NCBI GenBank assembly: GCA_036023115.1
Contig: JAYKKT010000076.1
Span: 6,762,001-6,826,000, forward strand
Reading direction: 5' to 3'
Length of the DNA stretch: 64,000 nt
DNA from: Brasenia schreberi
Taxonomy: Eukaryota; Streptophyta; Magnoliopsida; Nymphaeales; Cabombaceae
Part shown: piece after piece, positions 25,684 to 36,852 of the stretch
Layout: every line of letters begins with the position of its first letter
Numbering within the stretch: position 1 is the stretch's first letter
Notes under the pieces: model-generated
Told to the model about the DNA's origin: nothing
The model's input: the letters and a program-made list of their open reading frames with translations, nothing else
Databases searched by the model: none
Made by a program: the position numbers and the translations under genes

Positions 25684-28560
25684 GAATTCTTTAGTTTCTA
25701 AGAAATATCAAGAAACACATAAATATCAATCAAACTAAATAAGCAAATTCTAAGAAGACAAATAATAAATTTCATGTGGCATATGCATAAATTTGAAATA
25801 TATATTATACTTATCTCTTCAAGTATGGTGACTATGGTCCAAGAGCAATAGAACATATTACACTTACTTGCAAAGAATAATATTAGGGTAGAGAAATAAA
25901 TGCTCTTCAAACATGAAAAAATCTTCAAAATTCACAAAAACATATGACACCAAAAAAAACAATCATAGGTTTAAAAATCAAAATAACATCTACCAAATTA
26001 TGAGAATATTCATAATACTTTTGAAGTAATAACTTTAACATACATCATATATGATAACTAATAACTTAACAAATAACAAGTCCAAAACATCAAATATAAA
26101 CTTAATTGTTTAAGATGAACCAAAAAAGCTATATATTTTATATTCCATAAGAAACTAATCAAGTTCATTTTCAAATGAAGGTCCTTGTTCTTTTAGTTCC
26201 TCTTGCTCCTCATTTGTTTTTTTAAAATCAAATTATTCTTTCTCATCTTTCATAAGCATCTTATCATTTCCTTTCCTTCGTCTTCTTTGTTGTTTTAGTG
26301 TCCTTGATCTTGTATATATAATAACTCTCCCTCTTCATGCTTCGGATGTTAAATCAGTATCTCACCATGACATTATATAAGATAAATGTTATTATCAAGA
26401 ATAACAATATATAACTAATTGAACCAAGTAAAAGAGTAAAGTAGTAAAGATTAACAACACATAATACCTTTATTTACTCCTTCACATGGTCCATCTTTTC
26501 GTAAATATAGTCCATGGTTGTTTTTTCATTACTATGCCTACTACTAATATCATCCCCTTGAGCGGCTATATATAAAATATTTACCAAGGAACCCATTGCT
26601 ATAAGTGAAAAACTAATGCCCTTTTAAAATCTAAGTTGCAAAATTATTGCCTTAGATTGTTTCTCTTCAGTACTATTTAACAAAAGACATTTTTTCTATT
26701 GTTCAAAAATAACCATAGACTTTAGAGCTTCTTTTGACTGCTACAAGTTTTCAATGTTAAGAATCTATTAGCCACATGAGTCACAACTAGTCTATTAATG
26801 CCATTTCCTCTAGCAAAATGTCTCATCATGTGCAATATTTTCTCATGTCTATACATAAATGTCATTAGCTTATTTGTCCTTCTGAAAATACCGTTTACTT
26901 TATTTGTCTATCAAATATCTTCATGCATTAATCTATATAGTGTATGCCTATGGTGTCCAAAACAAATGATTAAATTCAGCCATCAATATTCTACTAACTA
27001 TCATGTAATTTGCTCTATTACCTTTAACTACCTGCACAATATTTTTCTCTCTAACCTCTAAGATCACTTCTTTTAACAATATATATAATTTATTTGCATC
27101 CTTCACTTTATTGGATGCATGAATAAACTTAAAAAATAATGTACCTTAGGGATAATGCAGTATAAAATTTATTAATGTTCTCTGCCTTTTATCAGTCTAT
27201 CCATACGTAGTATAATGCTTTCTGAACCCATTTGTAAACTCTCTTACTCTTCCCATCTCCTTCTCCGATAATGTTTCCCTGACTTTATGGTACGATGGAG
27301 CCTTCATTTTAGGATGAAACTAACCTATATCATTAATCATCACTTGAAAGATGGGGGATTTGACAACATTGAAAGAGATACCGTTTTGATACATTCTCCT
27401 ACTAATTGATATACTTACTCATTCTCTTTCTTCTTTCTTATATCGATTTTCTAAAGTAGATTGCCTTAATGAGTCTACCAATGAAAGACAAATGAATCCA
27501 TGGGGCCCTTAGAAAGAGGTAGTCGTCAACCAAACGATGAAAATGGTACATATTGGACACCTGCCCTTATATTAACTTTAATACTAGAAGGTTCTTCCCA
27601 CATTTCCATTGTTTTCCATTAAATGGTCCTTATATTTTGTTATTCCACTACTAGAAATGGGACCACATAACATGCAAAAAACTTACATATTGTCCGTTCT
27701 AGATTTTATCAAACCCGAATTCCATCCAAGGTCTTTAGAAGTTGAGGGTCTATACTGATATGCCAGATTAGAAAACCGAATATTAAATGTACTAGTGCCA
27801 CTATCACTTGGACAACTTGCAGTTGCTCTAGCTGATGATTCCATACTCACTATGATGAAAAGCAGAATAAATAAATTATAAAAAAAAAAATAAATAAAGA
27901 GGCTAAAAATTATAAATTAATGTAACAACAAGCAATGCTAGTCATTGCTTGGTTATGTTAGAGAGAGAGTGCCAAACAACTTGCCGAAAGCGAGAGAAAG
28001 CAAGCAATGACCTAGCCATTGCTTGGTGTGAGAGAAGTGATAGACAATAAGGAACAACAACGTTGCTTGTCGAGAAAGAGCAACGGCTAGCATTTTTGTT
28101 GAGAGAGAGACGCATACAAAAAAGGGGCCATAGAGATGCAACAAGCAAGTGAGAGAAAGATGCAGGCAAAAGGGGATGAAAGAGAGAGAGAGTCATGGTT
28201 ATCGTTATCGATGGTGGATGATGGAGGTGGTGGCCGTCAATGGCAGAGGTGTGCGCATGGGTGGTGGTCGTTAGAGAGCAGGAGGAAAAGAGAGGAAGAG
28301 AGCATGTGGAAGAATAAACATAACTCGATTTTTATTTTATTTGAGTCGTGTCAATCCAATAGATATTGACAACCACCACCCGCACAACCCGACCCAAATA
28401 ATCTTGTACCTTAATACGATCACAGCAGACCGCTATAACATTGTTAATGACACAATTAGCACCCCAAATGATTGCCCATTAATATGCACATGTGATACCG
28501 GTCTATGGACTCCTAAAACGCTATAGTGCACTACTAATAACGTAGACTTAAATGCTACCA
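25560..28560 (-). mobile_element. hAT transposon remnant with transposase pseudogene
   Basis: In several frames the minus strand gives hAT transposase sequence. GISFNVVKSPIFQVMIND and PKMKAPSYHKVRE (about 27,390-27,270) match the hAT N-terminal block. IVQVVKGNRANYMI...AEFNHLFWTP (about 27,050-26,950) is the DUF659/RNase-H-like block. Many stops are present. An AT microsatellite (25,649-25,681) and a GA-rich stretch (27,960-28,190) lie inside. The ends are uncertain: 'gttagcag..cttagcggt' near 25,570 and 'cgctatagtg' near 28,520 may be termini. It sits in the intron after RPL5 exon 6. Confidence 0.65.
25649..25681. repeat. (AT)n microsatellite
   Basis: About 16 uninterrupted TA/AT units within the hAT remnant. 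Confidence 0.95.
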
Positions 28561-29060
28561 CATGTCACCACTTTTGTCCTCTGTTTGATTTGTTCGTCAT
28601 ACTTAAATAGTTCTTAAAGTATTAAATCTGAATGCAATTAACTTGTTGCTCATGAACTCTTATGTTCTATAGTTTGATATATTTTCGCTTTTTAGTGGCT
28701 ATCGCAAACTTTGCCCATGTAAGGGATCACCCTTGCATTGCAGGTCCCAAGCTCAGATAAAGGAGGAGGGTTGTGTTAGGCTTTTGACAGCCAACGTAAA
28801 ACTTTGTCGGATTTTTATATTATGGATTACACAAATTATAAGCATTGTTTTGGGGCATCCCCACCTAGCGACGCACTGTAAAGTCTGAATGTAGTAATAA
28901 GTAAGCAAGGAACACTACAATTTTGCCAGAATATAGTGAATCAATTGCAAAGAGGATTCCCACATCATGGATGAGTGTGGGTAAAGAAGTTAGTCCTACT
29001 ACATTGCCACCCAAATGTAATGAATAATTTACAAAGAGGGTATCCGCATTTTCAATATGG

Positions 29061-29348
29061 ATGGATGTAAGGGGTAAAGAGCTAGTCCTAGATAATAAGA
29101 TTTGTATTGATTTTAGAAATATCAAAATATTATTTGGTAAGCTAATGGAGGTGGGAGATACTATGATTCGAAGAAAGATTCATATTCTATGTTTACAAGA
29201 GACAAAGTGGGTTGGAGAAAAAACAAAGAAGATAGAGGATACAAGTTTTAAATTATGGTACTCAGGTAAGGAAAAGGCTCGAAACATAGGTTGTATTATC
29301 ATAAATAAAGATTTAAAGGAGTGTAGTAGACATACAACGATATGGTAA
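29061..29348 (+). pseudogene. RTE endonuclease fragment
   Basis: 95 codons with RKIHILCLQETKWVGEKTKK (the LQETK motif of APE-type endonucleases) and a stop after HTTIW. The next block, 29,400-29,640 (LNIVCAYAPQ, GGDLNGHV), continues in other frames. In the family this domain nicks target DNA. The frameshifts make it dead. Confidence 0.8.
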
Positions 29349-30518
29349 CCGAATCATGACGTTAAAATTAGTGTTAGGAGCAGAGGTTTTGAATATAGTT
29401 TGTGCTTATGCACCCCAAGTAAGACTAAAAGATAGTATAATGATAACTTTTTAAGAAGAGTTAGATAAGGTAATTCAAAGGATTCCACAAAGGAAGATGA
29501 TTTATTTAGGAGGAGACCTAAATGGACATGTCAGTAAAGAGGCATTAGGATATCAAGGTATTCATGAAAGAAAACTTTGATTTTGGGGATATAAATGAGA
29601 AAGGTAGGGAGATTTTAAATTTTATTATGGTATTTGATCTCTTTATAGTCAATACAATCTTCAAAAAATGAGATGAACATTTAATTACTTATAAGAGTAG
29701 CTTATCACAAACACAAATTGATTACTTTATTTGTAGAAAAAAAGATAGAGTGTATTGTAAAGATTGCAAGGTAATTCCAAGAGAAAGCTTAACCACCCAA
29801 CATCGACTTTTAGTTATGGATTTACAAATAAAAAAGTGGACAAAGAAGAAAAGAGTGCATCGAGCTATTCGGACTAAATGGTGGAACCTCAAAAGCAATA
29901 AAGTGGGCATATTTAAACAGAAAGCCCTTTAAGGAGATGTTTGAAATTATGTTGGTACACCCTGTGATATGTGGAACAATATGACTATACATATTAGGAA
30001 AGTGACGAAAGATGTGTTAGTTATATCTAAGAGAGGTGTACCAGCACAAAAAGAAGCTTGGTGGTGGAGTGAAGTAGTGCAAAATAAAATCAAGGCAAAG
30101 AGGGCATGTTACAAATTATATTATGCTAAGAAAACTCGTGAAACTTTAGAGGCTTATATGAAAGCAAAGAAGGAAGCGAAAAAGGCCATGAGTGAATCAA
30201 AAGCTAAAATTTGGGAGGATTTATATAAAAAACTCAACTCAAAAGAGCGTGAAAGAGATATTTTTAGGATAGCTAGGGCTAGAGATAAGAAAACTAAAGA
30301 TCTTAATTATGTTAGATGCATAAAGGACGAGGATGAACACATTCTAATGGCAAATGATGATATAAGAAATAGATAAAAAAACTATTTTTACCGACGTATT
30401 AGGAAAAAATAAAGATGTTAGTATTAGCTTAGGAGAGTTAGCCAAATCAGAAAAGTATATAAACCACAATTTCTACCGACGTATTCAAAAGAATGAAGTC
30501 AAAGAGGCTCTTAAACAC

Positions 30519-31236
30519 ATGAAGGGTGGTAAATCATTAGGACCATACAATATTCCTATAGAAGTTTGGAAAATACTAGGAGAAATAGGAATCACTTGTC
30601 TCACAAGACAATTTAATGAAATATGGAGAAACCAAAAGATGCCCGGAGAATGGAAAACAGGTACACTTATACCATATATAAAAACAAGGAGACAATTAGA
30701 ATTGTGTGAATTATCGAGATATCAAGTTAATGAGCCATACTATGAAATAGTGGGAAAGAATTATCAAATATAGGTTAAGACAAGTATCAAATACAACATA
30801 GAACCAATTTGAATTCATGTCAGGCAGATCTACCGTTGAAGCGATTCACCTTTTAAGACATCTTATGAAACATTTTAGAGCAAAAAAGAAAGACCTTCAC
30901 ATGATATTTATTGATCTAAAAAAAGTTTATGATAGGGTATCGAGAGAGGTTCTTTGGAGAACCTTGCAAAAAAGAGGTATCCCATTGATATACATTAACC
31001 TTATAAGAGACATGTACGATGATGCAAAAACATGTGTGAGGACTCATGAAGGAATGACAAATTTCTTTGAAGTAAATATTGGGTTACATCAAGGATCAAC
31101 TCTAAGTCCATACTTATTTATAATGGTGATTGATGAGTTAATAAAACATATTCAAGATGAAGTACCTTGGTGTACATTATTTGCAGATGACATTGTGTTA
31201 GTGGAGGAGTCTAAGGAAAAGTTAATAAAAAATTAG
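30519..31236 (+). pseudogene. RTE reverse transcriptase, in two broken frames
   Basis: The first frame (30,519-30,773) covers RT blocks 0-2 and breaks after 'CELSRYQVNEPYYEIVGKN'. The second (30,817-31,236) covers blocks with FIDLKKVYDRV, GLHQGSTLSPYLF and FADDIVLVEESKE. A gap of 40 bp and a stop separate them. The FADD active site is retained, so the loss is by frameshift only, consistent with moderate age. Confidence 0.85.
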
Positions 31237-31905
31237 AACTATGGAGAGAAACATTAGAAAGCAAAGGCCTCTGACTTAGTAGAACAAAGACAAAATATAT
31301 GGAATGTAAGTTTGATCATTGGGTTACTTAAGAGGACATAGAAATTAAAATTGGCACACATTGCATCCCCCAAAAGGAAAGTTTTAAATACCTAGGGTCA
31401 ATTTTTTAGATTGATGGAAGAATCGGTGGAGATGTTATGTATAGAGTTAATGCTGGTTGGTTAAAATAGAGAGGAGCATAAGGTATTCTTTGTGATAAGA
31501 AAAAATCATTAAAGTTAAAAGGTAAATATTATAGAGCAACAATTAGACCTACCATGTTTTATGGTTATGAGTGTTGGGCAGTTAATCATCAACATGTACA
31601 AAAGATGCCTCTTACAGAAATTAGGATGTTGAGATAGATGAGTGGTCATATAAGAAAAGACTCGATACATATTATTAGAAACAAATTAGGAGTGACCAAT
31701 AGAGGATAAAATGAAAGAATATCATTTAAGATGGTTTGGACATATAGAAAGAAGATTAAAAGAAGAACCTATAAGAAGGTATGAAAAACTAAATTTGAAA
31801 AGTATTAAAAGAGGTAGAGGATGACCACAAAAGTGTTGGAAAGAAACAATAAAGAATGATCTAGCTTATTGTGAGTTTACTGCTAATATGGAATAGTTGT
31901 TGTTG

Positions 31906-32109
31906 AGTGGCTACCGCACGTTTCTGTGATGCATTTGTGCCACCATGTCACTTGGTATTTGTCCTTTTCTTCTTGCACCACTACTGTGTGAAGTGAATCA
32001 TTTTGACAGGTTGTCTGCAATAAGTTTTCAGCCTTGATTTCCTGGGAAAAGAGAAAAGAAGCATGAAAGCCGAGCATAATATGGTCTAGAAGTGGTTTAC
32101 TCTATGTTG
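31906..32109 (+). other. RPL5 intron remnant after the LINE
   Basis: Begins with the LINE target duplication and runs to the fold-back at 32,112. I see no coding sequence. It is presumably the continuation of the RPL5 intron split by the hAT and LINE insertions. Confidence 0.5.
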
Positions 32110-32111
32110 TC

Positions 32112-32268
32112 TATGACTCATAGTCTTCCTTGAAATATTCTTAGCATGAAAGTTGTAAAATAAATGATTGATATTATCGGTTCATGCACATTTGTGTCCT
32201 GGCTCAAGATTTTCTTCACATTTGTTTTACAACTTTCATGCTAAGAATATTTCAAGACTATGAGTCAT
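32112..32268. repeat. Fold-back at the RPL5 inversion breakpoint
   Basis: Left 'gactcatagtcttccttgaa' continuing 'atattcttagcatgaaagtt' (from about 32,114) is repeated as the reverse complement from 'ttttacaactttcatgctaa' to 'agactatgagtc' (32,225-32,266). The arms are about 45 bp with a 4-nt difference. The right arm adjoins the inverted RPL5 exon, so the structure marks how the inversion arose. Confidence 0.8.
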
Positions 32269-32366
32269 CTTCCGGTGGACTTCAGCATCAAGACGCTTCT
32301 CCTCTTTGCTGAATCCAGCAAACCTCTTGTCACTGTGGGGAATGTCAAGTCCACCATCAAGAGCTC
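32269..32366 (-). pseudogene. RPL5: RPL5 exon 7, inverted relative to the rest of the gene
   Basis: Read on the minus strand, CTACAG| then [20 protein letters not shown] and [13 protein letters not shown]. This is exactly the L5 segment that should lie between GALK (25,255, plus) and the HVAAYMR segment (32,373, plus). It keeps its own acceptor, still attached and also inverted. After HRK the codons for Y-I are missing and the sequence runs into the fold-back. A plus-strand transcript cannot include it as coding sequence. Confidence 0.9.
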
Positions 32367-32372
32367 CTGTAG

Positions 32373-33566
32373 GTCTTTGGTGACCATGTGGCTGCTTATA
32401 TGAGGGTACTTGTTCATTTTTATCTGTATGTGCGTTACTATAACTTTCCAAATTTCTAATCTAAGAAATATTGTTGCTTGCAGACTTTGATGGAAGACGA
32501 ACCTGAAAAGTATCAGGCTCATTTTAGTGAGTATATTAAGAGAGGAATTGAGCCTCATGGCATTGAAGGATTGTATAACAAGGTGCATGCAACTATCCGT
32601 GCTATCCCCTCTTCTGTGAAGTCTGAGAAGCAGCCTCCAAAGACGCACAAGCGGTACCATGGTTACTCTTTTCTACTAGTATGTTTCTCTTGTATGGTTA
32701 ATGCTCTCTTTATCTCTTCATCCTCATTTACCAACTACGTGTCTGTGCATGCATGTACACATATGAACCTCTGGGATGGTTAAAGGCAATAGTAATATGA
32801 CACTAATGTTTCATGGATAACCGAGTTCTCCCAATGGATAGTGAAAGGCAACATTATCACTATATGCTTTAGATTCATATGACATGCACCTTTGGGTTTT
32901 TGTTTCCCTACAAAAGAAGCAGCTTACCTTTTTTCTTTGAACATGCAACCATGCATTTTCTGAAATGGTTTATCTGTTATTTTTGCATTTCGTTCAGCAG
33001 AGGCATCTTTTAAATACACACATATTCTTATAGATCTGTCATAGACTGGAAAAGATTGGAACTTGTCATGTACTGTAAGGCTTGAAAAACAAAGAAGCCA
33101 CAAAAGCTTATTTGGTTAAACTTTTGAAAGTAGATGTTTCTGCTTTGCAGCTTTGGCTTTCTATGTGCACAGGCTCTGCATACCGAGCTTGGCACTACCA
33201 TGTTTGCATGTCCATAGTCAATGTTCTTTGTTATTGCATCTTGATGGTTCATGATTCTCAAGTTTCATGATCTCAAGAGTGAATGGATATGCATTCTCTA
33301 CAGTCATGCTTGTTTTTGCTTATCTTTCTTGCTTCATACTGTAACTTCATTTGCTCAATTATGTTTTTTCATTTTATTTTTCAAAACAAATTGGATCTTG
33401 TGGAGTGAATTAAATAGGAAACTTAGTACTTTACTGATTTATTCATACGCTTATCTGTCTCATGTACAAGTTCAATCTAAAGAAGGTAACATACGAGGAG
33501 AGGAAATCTAAGCTGGTAGAAAGGTTGAATTCCCTCAATTCAGCTGCTGTAGATGATGATGAGTGA
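32373..33566 (+). pseudogene. RPL5: RPL5 pseudogene, 3' half
   Basis: Pieces: 32,373-32,405 ([11 protein letters not shown], donor gtacttg); 32,484-32,653 (TLMEDEPEKYQAHFSEYIKR...KVHATIRAIPSSVKSEKQPPKTHKR); 33,464-33,566 ([20 protein letters not shown]...DDDE, stop TGA). The joints are in phase if the last intron uses GTACCATG at 32,654. Its acceptor reads CAT|G where CAG|G is expected, so that splice site is mutated. The normal acidic C-terminus is present. Together with the 5' half this is one gene, about 9.5 kb long now because of insertions. Confidence 0.9.
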
Positions 33567-34714
33567 TAAAGAAAAGGCTACCAGATGCCAAGATATTTCG
33601 TACTTCTCCAATGGTTACTTGAATTTGTTTCCCCCCTTTTATTGTGAATACTGACTGATGATGAAAGCCAATTTCGAATTTCTATGATAGTTTCCTTTTC
33701 AAATTTTGGATAAATATGTAAGGTTGAAAGATCTTCATTCTAAGTTTTCTTGGACAATGGCAATTGATATCATGGATAAGCTTCGGTTATTTTTTCTTGT
33801 GAGTGTATTTGTCTGCTCCTGGTGTCCGTTCTTTAAAACACATGCATTGTCTTAAAAACTTATCATTACATTGTCTCATTCCTATCTATCTTGTACTATC
33901 TTTATTTTGGATCATGTGACTTCTCGTGTTCTTGTGATTCTGGTTGAGAATGTCGTTTGAACAACATACATCTTAAATTTGGTGATATTCTGTACCCCAT
34001 TAGTTCATTTACAAAACCAGTTTCAGCCGTTGCTAAGAACTTTTCCAACCCTTCTGCAACTTATGCTAGTGAATGACTTTCCTCCTTTCTAGTTATCTTT
34101 GTTTCAACTTTTGGCACATTCTCATGTGCCACCTGTCCTAATCAGACTTTGGGGAATGCCAGTTTAATGAATTTCAGGCTGATCACTGAGTACTGACCTT
34201 GTATCAAAAAGTTCTTTATCTATAATCAGGAATATGTTTTGCGTGCCTTGTTTTGTAATTGACCCAAATGGACCACGTTATCAGTCTTCTACCATTTCCC
34301 GCTTACTGTATAGCTTTGAGAATTCACTAAACTCCCCATCAGCAGCAACGGTGCTAGAGTGCCCTGCTGTTAAACTAACGCTCTCAGTGTGCGTGTGTCA
34401 GGCTTTCAGCCTCCTCTTGTAACAAAAAGAAAATCTTGATGATTTGGATTTGCCTGATTTGGTTACGGTCACCAATTTTCCCATCTACAACTGTTTGGAA
34501 ATTTTGAGAAACCTGATCAACGCAAACTGGAACTTCCAAATCTATCAACATGGAAGACATGCTACATCAACTCAGAGAACGCCTGGTAAACAAGGCACCG
34601 AACCGAAAAATCGCTTGGTCGTTTCTCAGCACATATTCTATCTAGACAAGCCTGCCAGCTGAACCAACATCTGTTCGAGTATGTTCATGATTGACTTGCC
34701 ATTCTTTTATGAGC
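33567..34714. other. 3' flank of the RPL5 pseudogene; unassigned
   Basis: The sequence just after the TGA is T-rich, as in a plant 3' UTR. Farther on I see no recognisable gene. The frames at 34,234-34,422 and 34,444-34,662 lack motifs and splice support. Confidence 0.4.
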
Positions 34715-34827
34715 GAAGCTTAACAAATTTGAGAGATTTCTTCAAGTACCACAATAATCCCCATTGCCGCTGTACCAGCGCATTTATTTGTGGTACTTAA
34801 AGAAATCTCTCAAATTTGTAAAGCTTC
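34715..34827. repeat. Compact perfect-like hairpin (arms about 43 bp)
   Basis: Left arm 34,715-34,757 (gaagcttaacaaatttgaga...) pairs with 34,784-34,827, with two mismatches and one bulge around a 26-nt loop. The total of 113 nt is in the range of a plant miRNA precursor. No target duplication is seen. The arms also read as similar peptides (VVLEEISQIC / VVLKEISQIC), so an inverted duplication of a coding scrap is the alternative. Confidence 0.8.
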
Positions 34828-34949
34828 ACCCGTAATCTCCATGTTCGGAACTGAGACTCGGAACCATGAATTCGTGTTTCATTTGCTTTTGGATCTAATA
34901 CTCAAGTTCCAACTTCCTACAACTAGTTTTACGTTTGATAAATATTATT

Positions 34950-34986
<37 letters not shown>

Positions 34987-34987
34987 C
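34950..34987. repeat. (CA)n(TA)n microsatellite
   Basis: About eight CA units followed by about nine TA units. Confidence 0.95.
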
Positions 34988-35270
34988 GATTGATCAACTA
35001 TTTCAATTAAAACTATAAATAACAATCATAATTACAAACATTATATCTATATTTTCAATCGGTCAATAATTTATACTTTCGTATTCCTTTGAAATTTTGG
35101 TAGTCTCTCCTTGCCTGAAGGCAATTTCGCTAGTCTCTCATCTCAAATTTAGGAACCCGTCCTTAGTTGTTGGGAACATCATGTGCATGTCCCACCAAAC
35201 CGTCGTGTTGCTCAGGAAAATAACTCATTAACAAAAACTTAGAAACACATGAAACGATCCTTAGGCTTCA

Positions 35271-36011
35271 TGTTGGAGAAATCCATTACAAATAGTATAG
35301 GAAACAAGCAAAGCAAAAATAGTAATTAGTAAAAGAATTTATCTGTTTGAGTTGTTCGTACAAACTTGCTTTAGAGAAATCAACACCCTGCTATTGTGTA
35401 CGCATGAGTTGCTCCTTTCTCTCAAGATAAAACAAAGACACAAATAGGGGCGCATACCTACCTCAAGACACCTTCGATCATGCCTCAGTCACCCAAGCCA
35501 GAGAATGGAAGGAGGAGCAATCACTTTGGAGGAAAAACACATAAAGTATAAAGGGGAAGAAAGAGAGAGTGGGTGTGCTATAATTGTCGTAATCTTGTTA
35601 TATAGATAAATGTTGGATGTCGGATCCCAGATATGGACCAATCGACACATCTCTTTGCCCCATAACCGTAAGAAGATAGATCGAAGATGATTCCTAAACC
35701 TAGGCCTAGCACGACTCATGTGTGTGTGGTCATCCATGTCCTTCCTAAGCTCTTTGAACTAATGATCATGAGCTACCATATATATAAAAGGACATGTCGC
35801 ATTTTTTCAGCCATCAATATGAGACTAAAATTTTGTCTCATGGTCTTCACATGTACAAGTACCTCACTAACATGTGACTTTACACTTAGAACTTTTACAT
35901 TTATCAAAGATACATCACATAATATTTAAGGAAACTTAACATGAAATAAATACAAGTAATGCACTTGGGTTTAATTAACCCAATCATCATTAATTGACAT
36001 TAATTCTAACA
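35271..36011 (-). repeat. 3' LTR of Copia A
   Basis: Starts tgttggagaaatcc and ends ttctaaca. It lacks about 80 bp near its start compared with 40,422-41,267. The flanks cttca/ctttg agree at only three of five positions, so the target duplication is eroded. Confidence 0.8.
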
Positions 36012-36852
36012 ACCCCACAAAGTATTGAAGTGTAAAGTGCTCTTCCAACTCAACCATGATATTATGCTTTTAGTAATCGTACATTTCAATTTGATATGTT
36101 ACCTTAGTTTTTCAATATTACTCCTATAGGAACTAGGTGAGGGATTGATTAGAAGGAAGCATCACCTTCACGATAAACACATTCTTAAAGAATGTAGTAT
36201 CATAGAGCTCCATTAATCATGTTGATATCTATGTCAAATATGTAAGATTATATAACCAAAATCTTTACACATACGTAGTCTCCAGGTAGCCTAAAAATAT
36301 AACATCAAAAGTTTTAAGTGTCAATTTCTTTTTCTTGTGTTAAGGGATGAGTATTTTTGTAAGACACACCCATACTTTAACATATGAGATTGATATTTAT
36401 ACCTTCCAAAGTTCAAAGGAACTACTTTTCTTATATTTATAGAGAACTCTATTAAGAATATGAAAAGTTGTATTCAAAGCTTCTCCCCATATGTAGATAG
36501 ATAACCTAAAACTTTATAGTAAAACATTCACCATATTACACATGATTTTATTTGTTTGTTCAATTATCTCATTAGATTGAGGTAAATACGGAGTAGTAAC
36601 CCCATGTATAGCTGTTTTGATAGTTTCTTGAAAAAGGTTTGAGGTGTATTTTCCTCGATTATTAGACCTTAATCGTGTAAGTATTTTACTAGTTTATATT
36701 TATTCTTCCTAAAATTTGAATTTTTTCTAAAGCTATCTTTACTTTTATAAAGTAAATATAACAATATCTACTATAATTATCAATAAACATGATAAATATC
36801 TTTTGTTATTCTTATTTGTCATTTCATTAAATTCACAAATATCAGTGTATAC

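Larger units (their letters stand above)
28707..31905 (+). mobile_element. Near-full-length RTE-type LINE with 13-bp target duplication
   Basis: Flanked by agtggctatcgca (28,694-28,706) and agtggctaccgca (31,906-31,918). It carries an APE endonuclease piece (29,061-29,348; HILCLQETKWVG) and an internal basic region (29,969-30,376). The reverse transcriptase runs 30,519-31,236: GGKSLGP.NIPIEVWK, MPGEWKTGTLIP, MSGRSTVEAIHLLRHLM, DLHMIFIDLKKVYDR, GLHQGSTLSPYLF, and LFADDIVL with the catalytic ADD. The C-terminal tail (CWAVNHQHVQKM) follows, then a short (GTT)n. It is broken by stops and at least four frameshifts. Length about 3.2 kb, normal for RTE. Confidence 0.92.

Noticed and set aside
28136..28369. 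Plus frame rich in Glu, Arg and Ser
   Set aside because: Product of the GA-rich simple sequence inside the hAT remnant.
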